Shown here piece by piece: positions 11,893 through 20,789 of a stretch of DNA of 64,000 nt; the first letter of the stretch is position 1, and every line of letters begins with the position of its first letter. The translations under genes and the position numbers were made by a program. The DNA lies in contig NZ_CADFEB010000008.1 of NCBI RefSeq assembly GCF_902833085.1, forward strand, positions 233,858 through 297,857, given 5' to 3'. The notes under the pieces were generated by a model, which did not search any database, was not told the DNA's origin, and saw only the letters and a program-made list of their open reading frames with translations. Source of the stretch: Burkholderia ubonensis (GTDB lineage: Bacteria > Pseudomonadota > Gammaproteobacteria > Burkholderiales > Burkholderiaceae).

Positions 11893-12876
11893 TTACTTCA
11901 GCAGGTGGGCGACGCCGTCGCGCTCTTCGAGCAGCTCGGCCAGCGTGCCGTCCATCTTCTCGCGCGAGAACGCGTCGATTTCCAGGCCTTCGATGCGCTT
12001 GTACTCGCCGTTTTCGCACACGACCGGCACGCCGTAGATGATGTCTTCGGGGATGCCGTACGAGCCGTCCGACGGAATGCCCATCGTGACCCACTTGCCG
12101 TTCGTGCCGAGCACCCAGTCACGCACGTGGTCGATCGCCGCGTTGGCCGCCGACGCCGCCGACGACAGGCCGCGCGCTTCGATGATCGCCGCGCCGCGCT
12201 TGCCGACGGTCGGGATGAACGTGTCGCGGTTCCACACGTCGTCGTTGATCAGTTTCAGCAGCGATTCGCCTTCGGCGGTCGCGAAGCGGAAGTCCGGGTA
12301 CATCGTCGGCGAGTGGTTGCCCCACACCGCGAGCTTCTCGATCGACGCGACCGGCTTGCCCGACTTGGCTGCGAGCTGCGACAGCGCGCGGTTGTGGTCG
12401 AGGCGCAGCATCGCCGTGAAGTTCTTCTTCGGCAGGTCCGGCGCCGACTTCATCGCGATGTACGCGTTGGTGTTGGCCGGGTTGCCGACGACCAGCACCT
12501 TCACGTCGCGGCTCGCGACTTCGTTCAGCGCGGCGCCCTGGACCGTGAAGATCTCGGCGTTCGCCGACAGCAGGTCCTTGCGCTCCATGCCCTTCGAGCG
12601 CGGACGGGCGCCGACCAGCAGCGCGACGTCGGCGTCCTTGAACGCGACCTTCGGGTCGTCGGTGATCACGACGCCCGCGAGCAGCGGGAACGCGCAATCG
12701 TCCAGTTCCATCACGACGCCTTTGACGGCGGCTTGGGCTTGCGGGAGGTCGAGCAGTTGCAGGATGACCGGCTGGTCCTTGCCGAGCAGGTCGCCGTTCG
12801 CGATGCGGAACAGCAGCGAGTAAGCGATTTGACCTGCGGCGCCGGTGACGGCAACGCGCTTTGCGGGCTTAGCCAT
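11893..12876 (-). CDS. mdh: Malate dehydrogenase
   Basis: Cytosolic NAD-dependent enzyme of the TCA cycle (malate to oxaloacetate), 327 aa. This is the cytoplasmic-type MDH length found in beta-proteobacteria, not the 312-aa E. coli type. The Rossmann motif is [16 protein letters not shown] near residues 11-26, the catalytic Asp-Arg segment is [11 protein letters not shown], and the catalytic His is in [10 protein letters not shown] near residue 187. It is divergent from the gntR-sdh-gltA group across a 298-bp shared region holding a palindromic operator candidate, which suggests joint control. Confidence 0.97.
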
Positions 12877-13101
12877 TGAAAATCTCCAGGACGGGTGAAG
12901 CGTGGGACGCTAGGGAAAACGCCATTCTATGCGCGTTATGCGAAGCGTTGCTTTGAAGCAGGGCGGAGGACTCGCGGTTGCATGCGTGGTGAACCTGGAG
13001 ACGGGCCGAGGCACGTGGCCGGGGACGCGCTTTGCCACCCGCGAACCCTTGCTCGACCCGGAGTTTAGGAGCCGAGGAACGCAAAGTCAAACGGTATCAT
13101 A

Positions 13102-13117
13102 TGTCTTATATAAGACA
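13102..13117. promoter_or_regulatory. Perfect 16-bp palindrome, likely GntR-family operator
   Basis: TGTCTTATATAAGACA is fully symmetric and sits in an AT-rich island 58 bases upstream of the gntR start, in the region shared with divergent mdh. The form (GTC...GAC arms with a TATA centre) fits operators of HutC/GntR dimers. Autoregulation and control of mdh are inferred. Confidence 0.6.
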
Positions 13118-13174
13118 GATGTTTTGCGGAATTTGAGTGGACGGAAAAGCGCGGTTTGTGATGAAATGCGCGCC

Positions 13175-13978
13175 ATGACATCGAACCAGGCGAACAACGC
13201 GAATCCGACCGGCGCAGGCGGCCCAGGGCAGCCGGGCGCGGCCGAGCTCGCGCCCACGCCGTCCCCGACGTTCAGCCCTTTATACCAGCAGATCAAGGCA
13301 TTGATCACGCAGAGTCTCGAGTCGGGCGAATGGAAGCCGGGCGAGATCATTCCGAGCGAAGTGGAGCTCGCCGGCCGCTACAAGGTCAGCCAGGGCACCG
13401 TGCGCAAGGCGATCGACGAGCTGGCCGCCGAGAACCTCGTGGTTCGCCGGCAGGGCAAGGGTACGTTTGTTGCGACGCACAATGAAGACCGCGCGCAATT
13501 CCGGTTCCTGCGCCTGCTGGCCGACGACGGCGCGGAGCACGCGCACGTGAGCCGCCTGCTCGAGTGCCGGCGCACGCGTGCGCCGGCCGAGATCGCCCGC
13601 CAGCTTGACCTGAAGCCGGCCGACCCGGTGGTGCAGGTGCGGCGCCTGCTCGAATTCGAGGGCGAGACGACGGTGCTGGACGAGATCTGGCTGCCGGGCG
13701 CGATGTTCCGCGGCCTCACGTTCGAGCGGCTCAGCGAGTACAAGGGGCCGCTCTACGCGATGTTCGAGACGGAGTTCGGCACCCGCATGATCCGCGCGTC
13801 GGAGAAGATCCGCGCGGTGGCGGCGGAGCCGGCGGTGGCCGACCTGCTGCATGTGCCGACGGGTTTTCCGTTGCTGTCGGTCGAGCGCGTGTCCTATACA
13901 TATGGTGACCGGCCGGTGGAAGTGCGGCGCGGCTGGTATGTCACAACCGGGTATTACTATCAGAACGACTTGAGCTGA
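13175..13978 (+). CDS. GntR family regulator, HutC subfamily (UTRA domain)
   Basis: DNA-binding regulator, 267 aa from ATG 13175; an ATG three codons earlier is equally possible. A Pro/Gly/Asn-rich N-tail (1-33) precedes the winged helix-turn-helix (about 35-105; SEVELAGRYKVSQGTVRKAI and the wing RRQGKGTF), then a UTRA ligand-binding domain. It stands between mdh (divergent) and sdhC (downstream), so it is the best candidate for a local TCA-cycle regulator sensing a carboxylic acid. The effector is unknown. Confidence 0.9.
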   Translation: MTSNQANNANPTGAGGPGQPGAAELAPTPSPTFSPLYQQIKALITQSLESGEWKPGEIIPSEVELAGRYKVSQGTVRKAIDELAAENLVVRRQGKGTFVATHNEDRAQFRFLRLLADDGAEHAHVSRLLECRRTRAPAEIARQLDLKPADPVVQVRRLLEFEGETTVLDEIWLPGAMFRGLTFERLSEYKGPLYAMFETEFGTRMIRASEKIRAVAAEPAVADLLHVPTGFPLLSVERVSYTYGDRPVEVRRGWYVTTGYYYQNDLS

Positions 13979-14156
13979 CGGTGCGGGTATCGGCTCGTGT
14001 CTCGTGCATTCGCGCTCCCCACACTGTCCGCGAAGCACGTTTCGGTGCGCTTTTGTTCGCGTTTGCGTAACGCTCCTGAGCAGGTTTTCGCTGCAGCGCG
14101 ATATAAAAAGGCGCTAAAATCGCGGATTAGTGTCACAACATAAGTAGGGGTCTAGC

Positions 14157-14573
14157 ATGACTGACGCAGTAAGAAAGCCGAGGCCGGAATACCGGAACAT
14201 CGGGTTCGGCGACATCACGATGAAATATCGCCTGCCGCTAGCGGCGAAGGTTTCGATTCTCCATCGAGTCAGCGGTGCGCTGCTGTTCCTGTTCCTTCCG
14301 TTCCTGCTGTTCCTCTTCGACCAGAGCCTCACCTCCGAGCTCAGCTTCGAAGGCTTCAAGTACTTTCTTTCCAACGTCATCGTCAAGCTCATCGTCCTCG
14401 TGTTGTCGTGGGCGTTCTTCCTCCATTTCTGCGCCGGCATCCGCCACCTGCTGATGGACATCAACCACGATGCCGTCACCAAGGAGCGCGGCAAGTCGAC
14501 CTCGGTCGTCGTGATCGCCGTCTCGTCGCTGCTGACCATCGCCATGGCCCTCAAACTGTTCGGAGCATTCTAA
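14157..14573 (+). CDS. sdhC: Succinate dehydrogenase cytochrome b556 subunit
   Basis: Membrane anchor subunit of complex II, 138 aa, with three transmembrane helices. It holds the family opening RPEYRNIGFGD and the segment HRVSGALLF at helix 1; HFCAGIRHLLMD contains the likely heme b ligand His. It binds ubiquinone and heme together with SdhD, which follows after 3 bases. First gene of sdhCDAB; a TAAAAT -10-like box lies at 14115-14120, but no clear -35 box was found. Confidence 0.95.
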   Translation: MTDAVRKPRPEYRNIGFGDITMKYRLPLAAKVSILHRVSGALLFLFLPFLLFLFDQSLTSELSFEGFKYFLSNVIVKLIVLVLSWAFFLHFCAGIRHLLMDINHDAVTKERGKSTSVVVIAVSSLLTIAMALKLFGAF

Positions 14574-14576
14574 GAA

Positions 14577-14945
14577 ATGGCAGCCAACAACCGAATCGGC
14601 TCGAAGCGCCTCGTCGTCGGCGCGCACTACGGCCTGCGCGACTGGATCGCGCAACGCGTCACGGCCACGATCATGGCCGTCTACACGATCATCCTGCTGG
14701 TGCTGTTCTTCGGCGCGCACGATTTCTCGTACGAAGGCTGGGCGTCGATCTTCGCCGCGCAATGGATGAAGCTTGCCACCTTCGTGACGCTGCTCTCGCT
14801 CTTCTACCACGCATGGGTCGGCGTGCGCGACATCTGGATGGACTACGTGAAGCCCGTCGGTGTGCGCCTGCTGCTGCAATCGCTGACCATCGTCTGGCTG
14901 CTCGCATGTGCGGGCTACGCCGCGCAGATTCTCTGGAGAGTGTAA
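14577..14945 (+). CDS. sdhD: Succinate dehydrogenase membrane anchor subunit
   Basis: Second membrane subunit of complex II, 122 aa with three hydrophobic helices. The N-terminal RLVVGAHYGLRDWIAQRVTA is typical of beta-proteobacterial SdhD, and FYHAWVGVRDIWMDYVKP follows helix 2. It completes the quinone site with SdhC and SdhB. The gene lies 3 bases after sdhC and 3 bases before sdhA, a tightly coupled operon. Confidence 0.94.
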   Translation: MAANNRIGSKRLVVGAHYGLRDWIAQRVTATIMAVYTIILLVLFFGAHDFSYEGWASIFAAQWMKLATFVTLLSLFYHAWVGVRDIWMDYVKPVGVRLLLQSLTIVWLLACAGYAAQILWRV

Positions 14946-14948
14946 AGA

Positions 14949-16724
14949 ATGGCTGCAATCAAAACTTCCCTCCCGCGTCGCAAGTTCGACGTCGTGATCG
15001 TCGGCGCGGGCGGCTCCGGCTTGCGCGCGGCGCTGCAACTGTCGCGCGCGGGCCTGTCGGTCTGCGTGCTGTCGAAGGTGTTCCCGACGCGTTCGCACAC
15101 GGTCGCCGCACAGGGCGGGATCGGCGCATCGCTCGGCAACATGAGCGAAGACAACTGGCACTATCACTTCTACGACACGATCAAGGGCTCCGACTGGCTC
15201 GGCGACCAGGACGCGATCGAGTTCATGTGCCGTGAAGCGCCGAACGTCGTGTACGAGCTCGAGCACTTCGGCATGCCGTTCGACCGCAACGCGGACGGCA
15301 CGATCTACCAGCGCCCGTTCGGCGGCCACACCGCGAACTACGGCGAGAAGCCGGTCCAGCGCGCGTGCGCGGCCGCCGACCGTACCGGTCACGCGCTGCT
15401 GCACACGCTGTACCAGCAGAACGTCGCGGCGAAGACGCAGTTCTTCGTCGAATGGATGGCGCTCGACCTGATCCGCGACGCGGACGGCGACGTGCTCGGC
15501 GTGACGGCCCTCGAAATGGAAACGGGCGACGTCTACATCATCGAAGGCAAGACCACGCTGTTCGCGACGGGCGGCGCAGGCCGGATCTTCGCGGCGTCGA
15601 CCAACGCGTTCATCAACACCGGCGACGGCCTCGGCATGGCGGCCCGCTCGGGCATCGCGCTGCAGGACATGGAGTTCTGGCAGTTCCACCCGACCGGCGT
15701 GGCCGGCGCGGGCGTGCTGATCACGGAAGGCGTGCGCGGCGAAGGCGGCATCCTGCGCAACGCGAACGGCGAGCGCTTCATGGAGCGCTATGCGCCGACG
15801 CTGAAGGATCTGGCGCCGCGCGACTTCGTGTCGCGCTCGATGGACCAGGAAATCAAGGAAGGCCGCGGCGTGGGCCCGAACAAGGACCACGTGCTGCTCG
15901 ACCTGTCGCACATCGGCGCCGAGACGATCATGAAGCGTCTGCCGTCGATCCGCGAGATCGCGCTGAAGTTCGCGAACGTCGATGCGATCAAGGAACCGAT
16001 TCCGGTCGTTCCGACCATCCACTACCAGATGGGCGGCATCCCGACCAACATCCACGGCCAGGTCGTCGGCACGTCGCGCGACCACAAGGAGCCGATCAAC
16101 GGCTTCTACGCAGTGGGCGAATGCTCGTGCGTGTCCGTGCACGGCGCGAACCGCCTCGGCACGAACTCGCTGCTCGACCTCGTGGTGTTCGGCCGCGCGG
16201 CCGGCAACCACATCGTCGAGCACGTGAAGAACCAGCGCGATCACAAGCCGCTGCCGGCCGATGCAGGCGAATTCTCGCTGGCGCGCCTGAACAAGCTCGA
16301 GAAGTCGTCGTCGGGCGAATACACGCAGGACGTCGCGAACGACATCCGCGCGACGATGCAGAAGCACGCAGGCGTGTTCCGCACGTCGGCGCTGCTGAAG
16401 GAAGGCGTCGAACAGATGGCCGGCCTGAAGGAACGCGTTGCCAGCATCCACCTGAAGGACAAGTCGAAGGTGTTCAACACCGCGCGCGTCGAAGCGCTCG
16501 AGCTGGAGAACCTGATCGAGGTCGCCCGCGCGACGATGGTGTCGGCAGAGGCTCGCAAGGAAAGCCGCGGCGCGCACGCGCACAGCGACTACGAGCACCG
16601 CGACGACGAGAACTGGCTGCGCCACACGCTGTGGTACAGCGAAGGCGATCGCCTCGACTACAAGCCGGTCCAAATGAAGCCGCTGACGGTCGAATCCGTG
16701 CCGCCGAAGCCGCGCACGTTCTAA
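14949..16724 (+). CDS. sdhA: Succinate dehydrogenase flavoprotein subunit
   Basis: Catalytic subunit that oxidises succinate to fumarate, 591 aa. The FAD Rossmann motif VGAGGSG is at residues 18-24, and the covalent FAD site is His50 in RSHTVAAQGG. Substrate and catalytic segments seen are HPTGVAGAG, RGEGG and HGANRLGTNSL. Its flavinylation should depend on SdhE, encoded two genes downstream. Normal length, no disruptions. Confidence 0.98.
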   Translation: MAAIKTSLPRRKFDVVIVGAGGSGLRAALQLSRAGLSVCVLSKVFPTRSHTVAAQGGIGASLGNMSEDNWHYHFYDTIKGSDWLGDQDAIEFMCREAPNVVYELEHFGMPFDRNADGTIYQRPFGGHTANYGEKPVQRACAAADRTGHALLHTLYQQNVAAKTQFFVEWMALDLIRDADGDVLGVTALEMETGDVYIIEGKTTLFATGGAGRIFAASTNAFINTGDGLGMAARSGIALQDMEFWQFHPTGVAGAGVLITEGVRGEGGILRNANGERFMERYAPTLKDLAPRDFVSRSMDQEIKEGRGVGPNKDHVLLDLSHIGAETIMKRLPSIREIALKFANVDAIKEPIPVVPTIHYQMGGIPTNIHGQVVGTSRDHKEPINGFYAVGECSCVSVHGANRLGTNSLLDLVVFGRAAGNHIVEHVKNQRDHKPLPADAGEFSLARLNKLEKSSSGEYTQDVANDIRATMQKHAGVFRTSALLKEGVEQMAGLKERVASIHLKDKSKVFNTARVEALELENLIEVARATMVSAEARKESRGAHAHSDYEHRDDENWLRHTLWYSEGDRLDYKPVQMKPLTVESVPPKPRTF

Positions 16725-16745
16725 GCCGAGTCAAAGGAATCCGAA

Positions 16746-17447
16746 ATGGCAAAACGCATTTTTGAAGTCTACCGCTACGATCCGGACAAGGACGCAGCAC
16801 CGCGCATGCAAACGTACGAGCTGGAGCTCCAGCACGAGCGCATGCTGCTGGACGCACTGGTCAAGCTGAAGGCCGTCGACGAGACGCTGTCGTTCCGCCG
16901 TTCGTGCCGCGAAGGCGTGTGCGGTTCGGACGCGATGAACATCAACGGCAAGAACGGTCTCGCGTGCCTGACGAACCTGAACGACCTGCCGCAGAAGATC
17001 GTGCTGCGCCCGCTGCCGGGCCTGCCCGTCGTGCGCGACCTGATCGTCGACATGACGCACTTCTTCAACCAGTACCACTCGATCAAGCCGTACCTGATCA
17101 ACGACGCGCCGCCGCCCGAGAAGGAGCGCCTGCAGTCGCCGCAGGAACGCGACGAGCTCGACGGCGTGTACGAGTGCATTCTGTGCGCGAGCTGCTCGAC
17201 GTCGTGCCCGAGCTTCTGGTGGAACCCGGACAAGTTCGTCGGCCCGGCCGGCCTGCTGCAGGCTTACCGCTTCATCGCGGACAGCCGCGACACGGCGACC
17301 GGCGAGCGCCTCGACAACCTTGAAGATCCGTACCGTCTGTTCCGTTGCCATACGATCATGAACTGCGTCGACGTGTGCCCGAAGGGCCTCAATCCGACGA
17401 AGGCGATCGGCAAGATCAAGGAACTGATGGTTCGCCGCGCGGTGTGA
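16746..17447 (+). CDS. sdhB: Succinate dehydrogenase iron-sulfur subunit
   Basis: Electron-transfer subunit of complex II, 233 aa. The [2Fe-2S] ligands lie in [12 protein letters not shown] with a later cysteine in LACL. The [4Fe-4S] and [3Fe-4S] ligands lie in [12 protein letters not shown] and [17 protein letters not shown]. It passes electrons from SdhA to ubiquinone at SdhC/D. It follows sdhA after 21 bases, with AAAGGAA before the start. Confidence 0.98.
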   Translation: MAKRIFEVYRYDPDKDAAPRMQTYELELQHERMLLDALVKLKAVDETLSFRRSCREGVCGSDAMNINGKNGLACLTNLNDLPQKIVLRPLPGLPVVRDLIVDMTHFFNQYHSIKPYLINDAPPPEKERLQSPQERDELDGVYECILCASCSTSCPSFWWNPDKFVGPAGLLQAYRFIADSRDTATGERLDNLEDPYRLFRCHTIMNCVDVCPKGLNPTKAIGKIKELMVRRAV

Positions 17448-17451
17448 TATG

Positions 17452-17520
17452 ACGACCCCCAAGCTCACTGCGTTCGCTGCCCCCCGTGGGGGCGTCGACA
17501 CCCTTGGGGCGGCCCGGCGG
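17452..17520 (+). repeat. Intergenic palindromic repeat (REP-like) inside the sdh operon
   Basis: A compact G/C-run element with outer inverted arms CCCCCAAG (17457-17464) and CTTGGGG (17504-17510) around an inner hairpin of C-run, GT, G-run (17481-17493). This layout matches short extragenic repeats I recognise from several Burkholderiales genomes. It fills the sdhB-sdhE gap and could trim or stabilise the mRNA between sdhCDAB and sdhE-gltA. Confidence 0.6.
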
Positions 17521-17528
17521 GTGTCTCG

Positions 17529-17801
17529 ATGAGCGACACCGCACATCAATCCGACCCGCACCGCCGCGCGCGCCTCCGCTGGCGCGCGCGGCGGGGTCTG
17601 CTGGAGAACGATCTGATCTTCGATCGTTTCTTCAGCCGATACGAGCATGACCTCACCGATGCAGACGTAGGTGCGATGACGCGCCTGCTCGATCTGAGCG
17701 ACAACGACCTGATGGACTTGCTCCTCGCGCGCAAGGAACCAGAAGGCGACCTTGACAGCCCGGAAGTCCACCGGCTGTTGGAGATGCTGCGCAACGTCTA
17801 A
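17529..17801 (+). CDS. sdhE: FAD assembly factor SdhE
   Basis: Small cytosolic protein of 90 aa (YgfY/SdhE family) that helps attach FAD covalently to SdhA. The diagnostic RGxxE segment appears as RRGLLENDL at about residues 23-31. The rest is a five-helix acidic domain (DLTDADVGAMTRLLDLSDNDLMDLLL). Its place between sdhB and gltA matches its role. It begins right after the repeat element, with no strong ribosome site. Confidence 0.92.
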   Translation: MSDTAHQSDPHRRARLRWRARRGLLENDLIFDRFFSRYEHDLTDADVGAMTRLLDLSDNDLMDLLLARKEPEGDLDSPEVHRLLEMLRNV

Positions 17802-17855
17802 CCGCGTTACGCCCGTTATCGAATCCCGTTTCTATATTTCGATTGAGGATGTGCC

Positions 17856-19157
17856 ATGACTCCGTCTGATGTAAAAGCCACGCTATCGTTCAGCGACAAC
17901 TCGCCTAGCGTCGAACTGCCGATCTACAAGGGCACGATGGGCCCGGACGTGATCGACATCCGCAAGCTGTACGGCCAGACCGGCAAGTTCACGTACGACC
18001 CGGGCTTCATGTCGACGGCCTCGTGCAATTCGGCGATCACGTATATCGACGGCGACAAGGGTGAGCTGCTGTATCGCGGCTACCCGATCGACAACCTCGC
18101 GCAGAACGCCGACTTCCTCGAGACCTGCTACCTGCTGCTGAAGGGCGAGCTGCCGAACGAAGCGCAGAAGAAGGAATTCGTCGCGACCGTCACGAAGCAT
18201 ACGATGGTGCACGAGCAGATGCAGTTCTTCTTCCGCGGTTTCCGCCGCGACGCGCACCCGATGGCGATCCTGGTCGCCGCAGTCGGCGCGCTGTCGGCGT
18301 TCTACCACGACTCGCTCGACATCAACGACCCGCGTCACCGTGAAGTGTCGGCGATCCGCATGATCGCGAAGCTGCCGACGCTCGTCGCGATGGCGTACAA
18401 GTACAGCATCGGCCAGCCGTTCGTGTATCCGCAGAACGATCTGTCGTACAGCGCGAACTTCATGCGCATGATGTTCGCGAACCCGTGCGAGGAATACCAG
18501 GTCAACGACGTGCTCGTCCGCGCACTCGACCGCATCCTGATCCTGCACGCCGACCACGAGCAGAACGCATCGACGTCGACGGTCCGTCTGGCCGGTTCGT
18601 CGGGCGCGAACCCGTTCGCGTGTATCGCGGCCGGTATCGCATGTCTGTGGGGCCCGGCGCACGGCGGCGCGAACGAAGCCGCGCTGAACATGCTCGAGCA
18701 GATCGGCACGCCGGACAACATCCCCGAGTTCATCAAGCAGGTGAAGGACAAGAACTCGGGCGTGAAGCTGATGGGCTTCGGTCACCGCGTGTACAAGAAC
18801 TACGATCCGCGCGCGAAGCTGATGCGCGAAACGTGCTACGAAGTGCTGAACGAGCTGGGCCTGCACGACGACCCGCTGTTCAAGCTCGCGATGCAGCTCG
18901 AGAAGATCGCGCTGGAAGACGAGTACTTCGTGTCGCGCAAGCTGTACCCGAACGTCGACTTCTACTCGGGCATCGTCCAGCGCGCACTGGGCATCCCGAC
19001 GTCGATGTTCACGTGCATCTTCGCGATGGCGCGTACGATCGGCTGGATCGCACAGTGGAACGAAATGATTGCGGATCCGGAGCAGAAGATCGGCCGTCCG
19101 CGGCAGCTCTTCATCGGCGACACGCCGCGCGAAGCGAAGCCGATCGGCGCACGCTGA
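17856..19157 (+). CDS. gltA: Citrate synthase (type II)
   Basis: Condenses acetyl-CoA with oxaloacetate to citrate, 433 aa, typical of hexameric NADH-sensitive GltA. Catalytic segments seen are the His regions [16 protein letters not shown] and [14 protein letters not shown], and the late Asp region [14 protein letters not shown] sits 8 bases before the start. It ends the gntR-sdh-gltA run and is followed by a strong terminator. Confidence 0.98.
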   Translation: MTPSDVKATLSFSDNSPSVELPIYKGTMGPDVIDIRKLYGQTGKFTYDPGFMSTASCNSAITYIDGDKGELLYRGYPIDNLAQNADFLETCYLLLKGELPNEAQKKEFVATVTKHTMVHEQMQFFFRGFRRDAHPMAILVAAVGALSAFYHDSLDINDPRHREVSAIRMIAKLPTLVAMAYKYSIGQPFVYPQNDLSYSANFMRMMFANPCEEYQVNDVLVRALDRILILHADHEQNASTSTVRLAGSSGANPFACIAAGIACLWGPAHGGANEAALNMLEQIGTPDNIPEFIKQVKDKNSGVKLMGFGHRVYKNYDPRAKLMRETCYEVLNELGLHDDPLFKLAMQLEKIALEDEYFVSRKLYPNVDFYSGIVQRALGIPTSMFTCIFAMARTIGWIAQWNEMIADPEQKIGRPRQLFIGDTPREAKPIGAR

Positions 19158-19215
19158 GCCGTATGCGGCGCGAATGGCCGGCAGGCCGTTCGCGTCGGAT
19201 GATCGCCATGCCAAG

Positions 19216-19252
19216 ACACCCCGGCGGGTTTGCCCGCCGGGGTGTTTTCATT
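19216..19252 (+). terminator. Terminator after gltA, shared with the convergent araC-type gene
   Basis: 13-bp perfect stem (19216-19228 with 19233-19245, arms ACACCCCGGCGGG and complement) with a 4-nt loop and TTTT at 19245-19248. The stop of the convergent regulator lies in the T-run, so the hairpin can act on both transcripts. Confidence 0.9.
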
Positions 19253-20219
19253 TGCGCGGCGTTGTTGCCGTCGTGGCCGCGCGTTCCAGCGACGGCGGGC
19301 GCGTGTCGAGATCCGCACGCGCATCGTCCGCGGGCGGATGGCCGTGACGCAGGAAGAACTGCCGGTACGCGCCGGGCGTCATCCCGCGGGTCGCGAGGAA
19401 CTGCCGGTTGAAGTTCGCGGCGTTCGGAATCCCGCAGCGCGCGGCGACGGTCGCGATCGGCCAGTCGGTGCCGACGAGGTGCCGGCACGCATGCGCGATC
19501 CGCAGGCGTTGCACGTAGCGGCCGACGCTTTCGCCGAGATGCCGGACGAACAGCCGCTGCAGCGTGCGCTCGGACAGGTGCGCGACGGCGGCGAGCGCGT
19601 CGACGCGCAGCGATTCGTGGAAGCGCCGGTCGATCACGTCGAGCACGCGGTCGAGGCGCTCGGCTTCGGGCGCGCCGGAGGCGGGCGTGCGCTCGTCGGG
19701 CCGGTCGTACGCCGGTGCGGTCGCGAGCGGCTCGCCATCCGCTTCGGCCAGTTCGGCGAGCGTGTCGAGCGTCGCGGCGAGCCGTTCGCGCGGCGACGGA
19801 TCGAGCAGTCGAGGCAGCCGGGCCCGCATCGCGCGCGCGGCGTCGGCGTCGAAGCGCAGGCCCGGCGCCGCGCGCCGCAGCAGCGAACGCAGCGGCGCGT
19901 ATTCGGGGCAGCAATCGACGAGCCGCCGCACCCAGTCGCCGTCGAACCAGACCACCAGCGCGACCTGCGGCGCGTGCGGATCGATGCGCTCGTTCGACGA
20001 CCACGTGTGCGGCAGGTTCGGCGGCACGAGCACGAGGTCGTCGTCCGCATAGCTCGCGATGTGATCGCCGATGAAGCGCTTGCCGCGGCTGTTGAGCGTC
20101 AGCGTCAGTTCGTACTCCGGATGGCGATGCCATTCGAACGGGATGCGCGCAAGCTTGCGGTGATAGACCCGGATCGAACAGCCGGGCGCGAACGTCACGT
20201 GCTCGTATTGCGGTTTCAT
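19248..20219 (-). CDS. AraC family transcriptional regulator
   Basis: 323-aa regulator. The N-terminal half is a cupin-type sensor (FAPGCSIRVYHRKLARIPFEWHRHPEYELTL has the His-rich AraC cupin look). The C-terminal half carries two helix-turn-helix motifs (LSERTLQRLFVRHLGESVGRYVQ and IATVAARCGIPNAANFNRQF). ATG 20219 has GGAGA at good spacing; a start 13 codons earlier is less likely. Divergent from the VOC gene with only 73 bases between them, so it may control VOC-DUF1479. Ligand unknown. Confidence 0.88.
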   Translation of the reverse strand: MKPQYEHVTFAPGCSIRVYHRKLARIPFEWHRHPEYELTLTLNSRGKRFIGDHIASYADDDLVLVPPNLPHTWSSNERIDPHAPQVALVVWFDGDWVRRLVDCCPEYAPLRSLLRRAAPGLRFDADAARAMRARLPRLLDPSPRERLAATLDTLAELAEADGEPLATAPAYDRPDERTPASGAPEAERLDRVLDVIDRRFHESLRVDALAAVAHLSERTLQRLFVRHLGESVGRYVQRLRIAHACRHLVGTDWPIATVAARCGIPNAANFNRQFLATRGMTPGAYRQFFLRHGHPPADDARADLDTRPPSLERAATTATTPRK

Positions 20220-20292
20220 CGCGATCTCCGGGCGACGGCAGGCGGCGCGCCGTGGCATGATCGTGCGTGATCGTCACGACGGAGCAAAGCCG

Positions 20293-20682
20293 ATGTTTTC
20301 ACACATTTGCGTGGGCGTCAGCGATTTGGCGCGCGCCTACGATTTCTATGCACCGCTGTGCGACGCGCTCGGCCTGCGGCTGAAATTCCACGAGCCGGAC
20401 GGCTGGACCGGCTGGATGCCGGCCGACACCGACCGGCCGCTGTTCTTCATCGGCCGGCCGCTCGACGGCAGCCCGCCCGCGCCGGGCAACGGCCAGACGA
20501 TCGCGTTCGACGCCGCCACGCGCACGCTCGTCGATCGCTGTCACGCGCTTGCGCTGCAGCGCGGCGGCACTTGCGAAGGGCCGCCGGGCCTGCGCCCGCA
20601 CTATCACCCCGACTATTACGGCGCGTATTTTCGCGATCCGGACGGCAACAAGCTCTGCGTGGTTTGCCACCGGCCGGAGTGA
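20293..20682 (+). CDS. VOC (glyoxalase/bleomycin resistance) family protein
   Basis: 129-aa single-module vicinal-oxygen-chelate protein starting FSHICVGVSDLARAYDFYAPL, with a C-terminal HPDYYGAYFRDPDGNKLCVVCH strand typical of the fold. The first His, a mid-region acid and the C-terminal Glu/His positions could bind a divalent metal. GGAGCAAAG precedes ATG 20293. Reaction unknown; possibilities include detoxification or isomerisation of a small carbonyl. Confidence 0.8.
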   Translation: MFSHICVGVSDLARAYDFYAPLCDALGLRLKFHEPDGWTGWMPADTDRPLFFIGRPLDGSPPAPGNGQTIAFDAATRTLVDRCHALALQRGGTCEGPPGLRPHYHPDYYGAYFRDPDGNKLCVVCHRPE

Positions 20683-20789
20683 TGCCCGGTTGTCAGGATT
20701 GTATCGATAGTTGACCGGATCGCGGTAAGGGACGGGATGCGGCGGCAATAAGCTTGCATCACGTTCCAACCCCACGACTGGAGACAAAG

